A stretch of DNA of 64,000 bases from Rhodospirillaceae bacterium (lineage in GTDB: Bacteria > Pseudomonadota > Alphaproteobacteria > UBA6615), in the NCBI GenBank assembly GCA_018667335.1, contig JABIVD010000015.1, forward strand, positions 62,001-126,000, in the 5' to 3' direction. Below the pieces are notes generated by a model. The model made no database searches and had not been told where the DNA came from. It saw only the letters and a list, made by a program, of their open reading frames with translations. The translations under genes and the position numbers were made by a program. Numbering within the stretch: position 1 is the first letter of the stretch; the number at the start of each line of letters is the position of its first letter. This document shows, piece by piece, positions 62,379-64,000 of this stretch.

Positions 62379-62477
62379 GGTCTCGGTCGCCTAATGCATG
62401 GCGCCTGCGAAATTGCGCCTGTGGATTGGGTGTGCGGCGCGTCTCTAGCAGGTGCGGCCGACCTTTTCCAGCCCGCG

Positions 62478-63158
62478 CTAGGCACAGGCCGTGTTGAATG
62501 CGCGCACGGCGCCACCCGGGCCTTCGGGGTGCGACCAGACCCCGGCGGACACCGCGAGGAAATCCGCGCCGGCTTCAATCAAGGGTGCGCAATTGTCGAC
62601 GGTGATACCGCCGATGGCGACGCACGGCACCTCCGTGACATCGGACCACCATGCGAGGATGTCCCGACCAACTCGGCTTTTGGGGGATTTGGTGCCTGTG
62701 TCAAAGAATGCACCGAACGCAACATAGTCCGCACCGGCCTCTGCCGCCTCGAGCGCGAGGTGCCGGGAATCATGGCAAGTCACGCCGACAATTGCGTCGT
62801 CCCCCAGCAATCGCCGGGCGTCTGCATAGGAGGCATCCTCCTGGCCGACATGGACGCCGTCGCAGCCAAGTTCAGCGGCGAGGTCGGGCCGGTCGTTCAG
62901 GATAAACGCGACGTTGTGTTTCTGGGTGATCGGCAGCAATTCACCGACTGCACGGTGGATTTCCGCATCCGGCACGGGTGCTTCGTCGGGCCCCTTGAGG
63001 CGCAACTGCAGGCAAGCGACATCGCCGGCCGAGAGCGCGGCGTCCAGCGTTGTGGCAAACGCCGCCAGCTTCTCCGCGGAGAGATCGGGAGGGCTGATCA
63101 GGTAGAGGCGGCAACCGAGGTCGCCGCCTCCTGTCCCGTCTGTATCGGGCGCGCTCAG
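62478..63158 (-). CDS. thiE: Thiamine phosphate synthase ThiE, apparently CTG start
   Basis: Enzyme of about 226 aa that joins HMP-PP and THZ-P to thiamine phosphate. Seen: [18 protein letters not shown] at the N-terminus, [41 protein letters not shown] (phosphate site) and [11 protein letters not shown]. The frame has no ATG, GTG or TTG between its upstream stop (63200) and TTG 63005, yet TTG 63005 would delete RLYLIS and the first strand. A CTG at 63158 overlaps the aldolase stop as CTGA and gives [13 protein letters not shown] infer CTG initiation with coupling; an atypical start or a frame problem is the alternative. Confidence 0.85.
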   Translation of the reverse strand: MSAPDTDGTGGGDLGCRLYLISPPDLSAEKLAAFATTLDAALSAGDVACLQLRLKGPDEAPVPDAEIHRAVGELLPITQKHNVAFILNDRPDLAAELGCDGVHVGQEDASYADARRLLGDDAIVGVTCHDSRHLALEAAEAGADYVAFGAFFDTGTKSPKSRVGRDILAWWSDVTEVPCVAIGGITVDNCAPLIEAGADFLAVSAGVWSHPEGPGGAVRAFNTACA

Positions 63159-64000
63159 AACTTGCCCTGATAAATCTTGATGACGTTGGCAAGCAGTTCA
63201 AGCGCATCCTCGCGGGAGCGCTGGAAACTGTTGCGACCGATGATAGACCCGTTGGCACCGCCATCGCGGAGCTGTCGGATTTCCTCATACACCGCATCTG
63301 TTCCCTTGGCCGCGCCGCCGGAGAAGACCACCAGGCGACGTCCGCCGAAGGAGGATTCCATAACGTGCGCGATGCGGGCGCTGAGGGTCGAGATGTCGAT
63401 CTTCTCGGCGTCGTAGACCTTTTGCGCGTCCTCGCTCTCGATGAAGTCGGTCGGCGGTTTCACCTTGATGATGTTCGCGCCGAGCTGTGCAGCCATATGG
63501 GCGGCATATGCGCAGACGTCGATGGCGGTCTCGCCACCCTTGGAGATATCGCCGCCACGTGGATAGGACCAGATCACGACGGCCAGCCCGAGGGATTTGG
63601 CTTCGAGGGTGATCTCGCGAATCTCTTCGATCATTTCGAATTGGTATTCGGAGCCCGGGTAAATCGTGAATCCGACCGCCGAGCAGCCGATGCGCAGCGC
63701 ATCTTCGACCGAGCCCGTGATCGCCTGGTCTTTTGTCACGGCGTGCGAGTTGGCCGAGTTGATCTTCAGGATCAGAGGCACCGAGCCGGCGAAGCTGTCC
63801 GCCGCCGCTTCGAGCTGGCCGAGAGGTGCGGCATAGGCGTTGAGGCCGGCATCGATCGCAAGCTGCGGAAAATAGTGTGGATCATAGGCCGGCGGATTGG
63901 GCGCGAAGCTGCGGGCGGGTCCATGTTCCCAGCCCTGATCCACCGGCAGGATCACCATCTTGCCGGTGCCGGCAAGTTTGCCTGACATCAGGATGCGGGC
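63155..64000 (-). CDS. Class I fructose-bisphosphate aldolase (DhnA type), 5' end beyond window
   Basis: Aldolase of the archaeal/DhnA class I family; at least 282 residues seen. The frame is open to the last base ([15 protein letters not shown] reads into the window edge), so the start lies outside. Seen: [42 protein letters not shown], and the Schiff-base lysine region NIIKVKPP. Together with a PPi-type phosphofructokinase at 49435 it points to a modified glycolysis. Its stop codon overlaps the thiE start. Confidence 0.92.
   Translation of the reverse strand, partial: ARILMSGKLAGTGKMVILPVDQGWEHGPARSFAPNPPAYDPHYFPQLAIDAGLNAYAAPLGQLEAAADSFAGSVPLILKINSANSHAVTKDQAITGSVEDALRIGCSAVGFTIYPGSEYQFEMIEEIREITLEAKSLGLAVVIWSYPRGGDISKGGETAIDVCAYAAHMAAQLGANIIKVKPPTDFIESEDAQKVYDAEKIDISTLSARIAHVMESSFGGRRLVVFSGGAAKGTDAVYEEIRQLRDGGANGSIIGRNSFQRSREDALELLANVIKIYQGKF

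Overview
The window reads as the chromosome of a free-living, aerobic, GC-rich alphaproteobacterium, probably close to the Rhodospirillales. This is an inference from gene content: a TrcR/DUF1013 cell-cycle regulator, COQ9, DUF1192 and DUF465 small proteins, class I lysyl-tRNA synthetase, CtaA-type heme A synthase, a CIRCE-controlled groESL, CtrA-type boxes, and the alphaproteobacterial form of the ligase-associated repair genes. No rRNA, tRNA, CRISPR array, transposase or prophage gene was seen. Most of the window is dense, ordinary core sequence with short gaps and many ATGA or few-base overlaps.

Layout. 1-6.6 kb: CobW-type GTPase, enoyl-CoA hydratase with an MFS carrier, a 2OG-Fe(II) oxygenase, a sterol-desaturase-type hydroxylase, an MDR reductase and a HIT protein. 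6.6-12.9 kb: ligase-associated DEXH helicase and PdeM nuclease, split by an inverted secreted-protein gene, then a Tat-exported PhoX phosphatase behind a Pho-box-like site. 12.9-18.4 kb (minus strand): heme A synthase, KorAB 2-oxoacid:ferredoxin oxidoreductase and an adrenodoxin-reductase-type ferredoxin reductase, which look like a ferredoxin loop. 18.7-23.3 kb: branched-chain amino acid ABC importer with its two permeases fused. 23.4-25.5 kb: CIRCE-groES-groEL-terminator. 25.6-35.1 kb: hydroxyisobutyrate-type dehydrogenase, TerB protein, AEC carrier, DinG-like Fe-S helicase, LysK, a branched-chain aminotransferase-like enzyme, peptide deformylase and COQ9.

35.1-41.1 kb is the least ordinary part. 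An AT-richer stretch holds one large lipoprotein of unknown function. It is followed by an 84%-identical remnant of the 3' end of purK, an MFS carrier, and then intact purK and purE. This looks like an insertion or recombination scar at purK.

41.3-53.1 kb: diguanylate cyclase, two DUF465 proteins on opposite strands (one only 55 aa), acyl-CoA synthetase, DUF1192, quinone reductase, TrcR, a probable small RNA with a CUCCUCCC loop, MetY, an alpha/beta hydrolase with a hotdog thioesterase, a PPi-type phosphofructokinase, and a LuxR-type regulator and a LapG-like protease on either side of a long AT-rich gap containing a TTAA-N7-TTAAC CtrA box. 53.2-64 kb: MetE-like enzyme, an Hsp20 gene with a sigma-32-type promoter and a ROSE-like leader, L31, an MsbA-like exporter, a MotA-like/MotB-like/OmpA cluster of unknown function, inositol monophosphatase family, EF-P, ThiE (apparently starting at CTG) and a class I aldolase that runs off the end.

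The best candidates for something undescribed are the lipoprotein island with its purK scar, the non-flagellar MotA/MotB-like motor cluster, and the probable small RNA upstream of metY. All calls are from reading the sequence; no database search was run.
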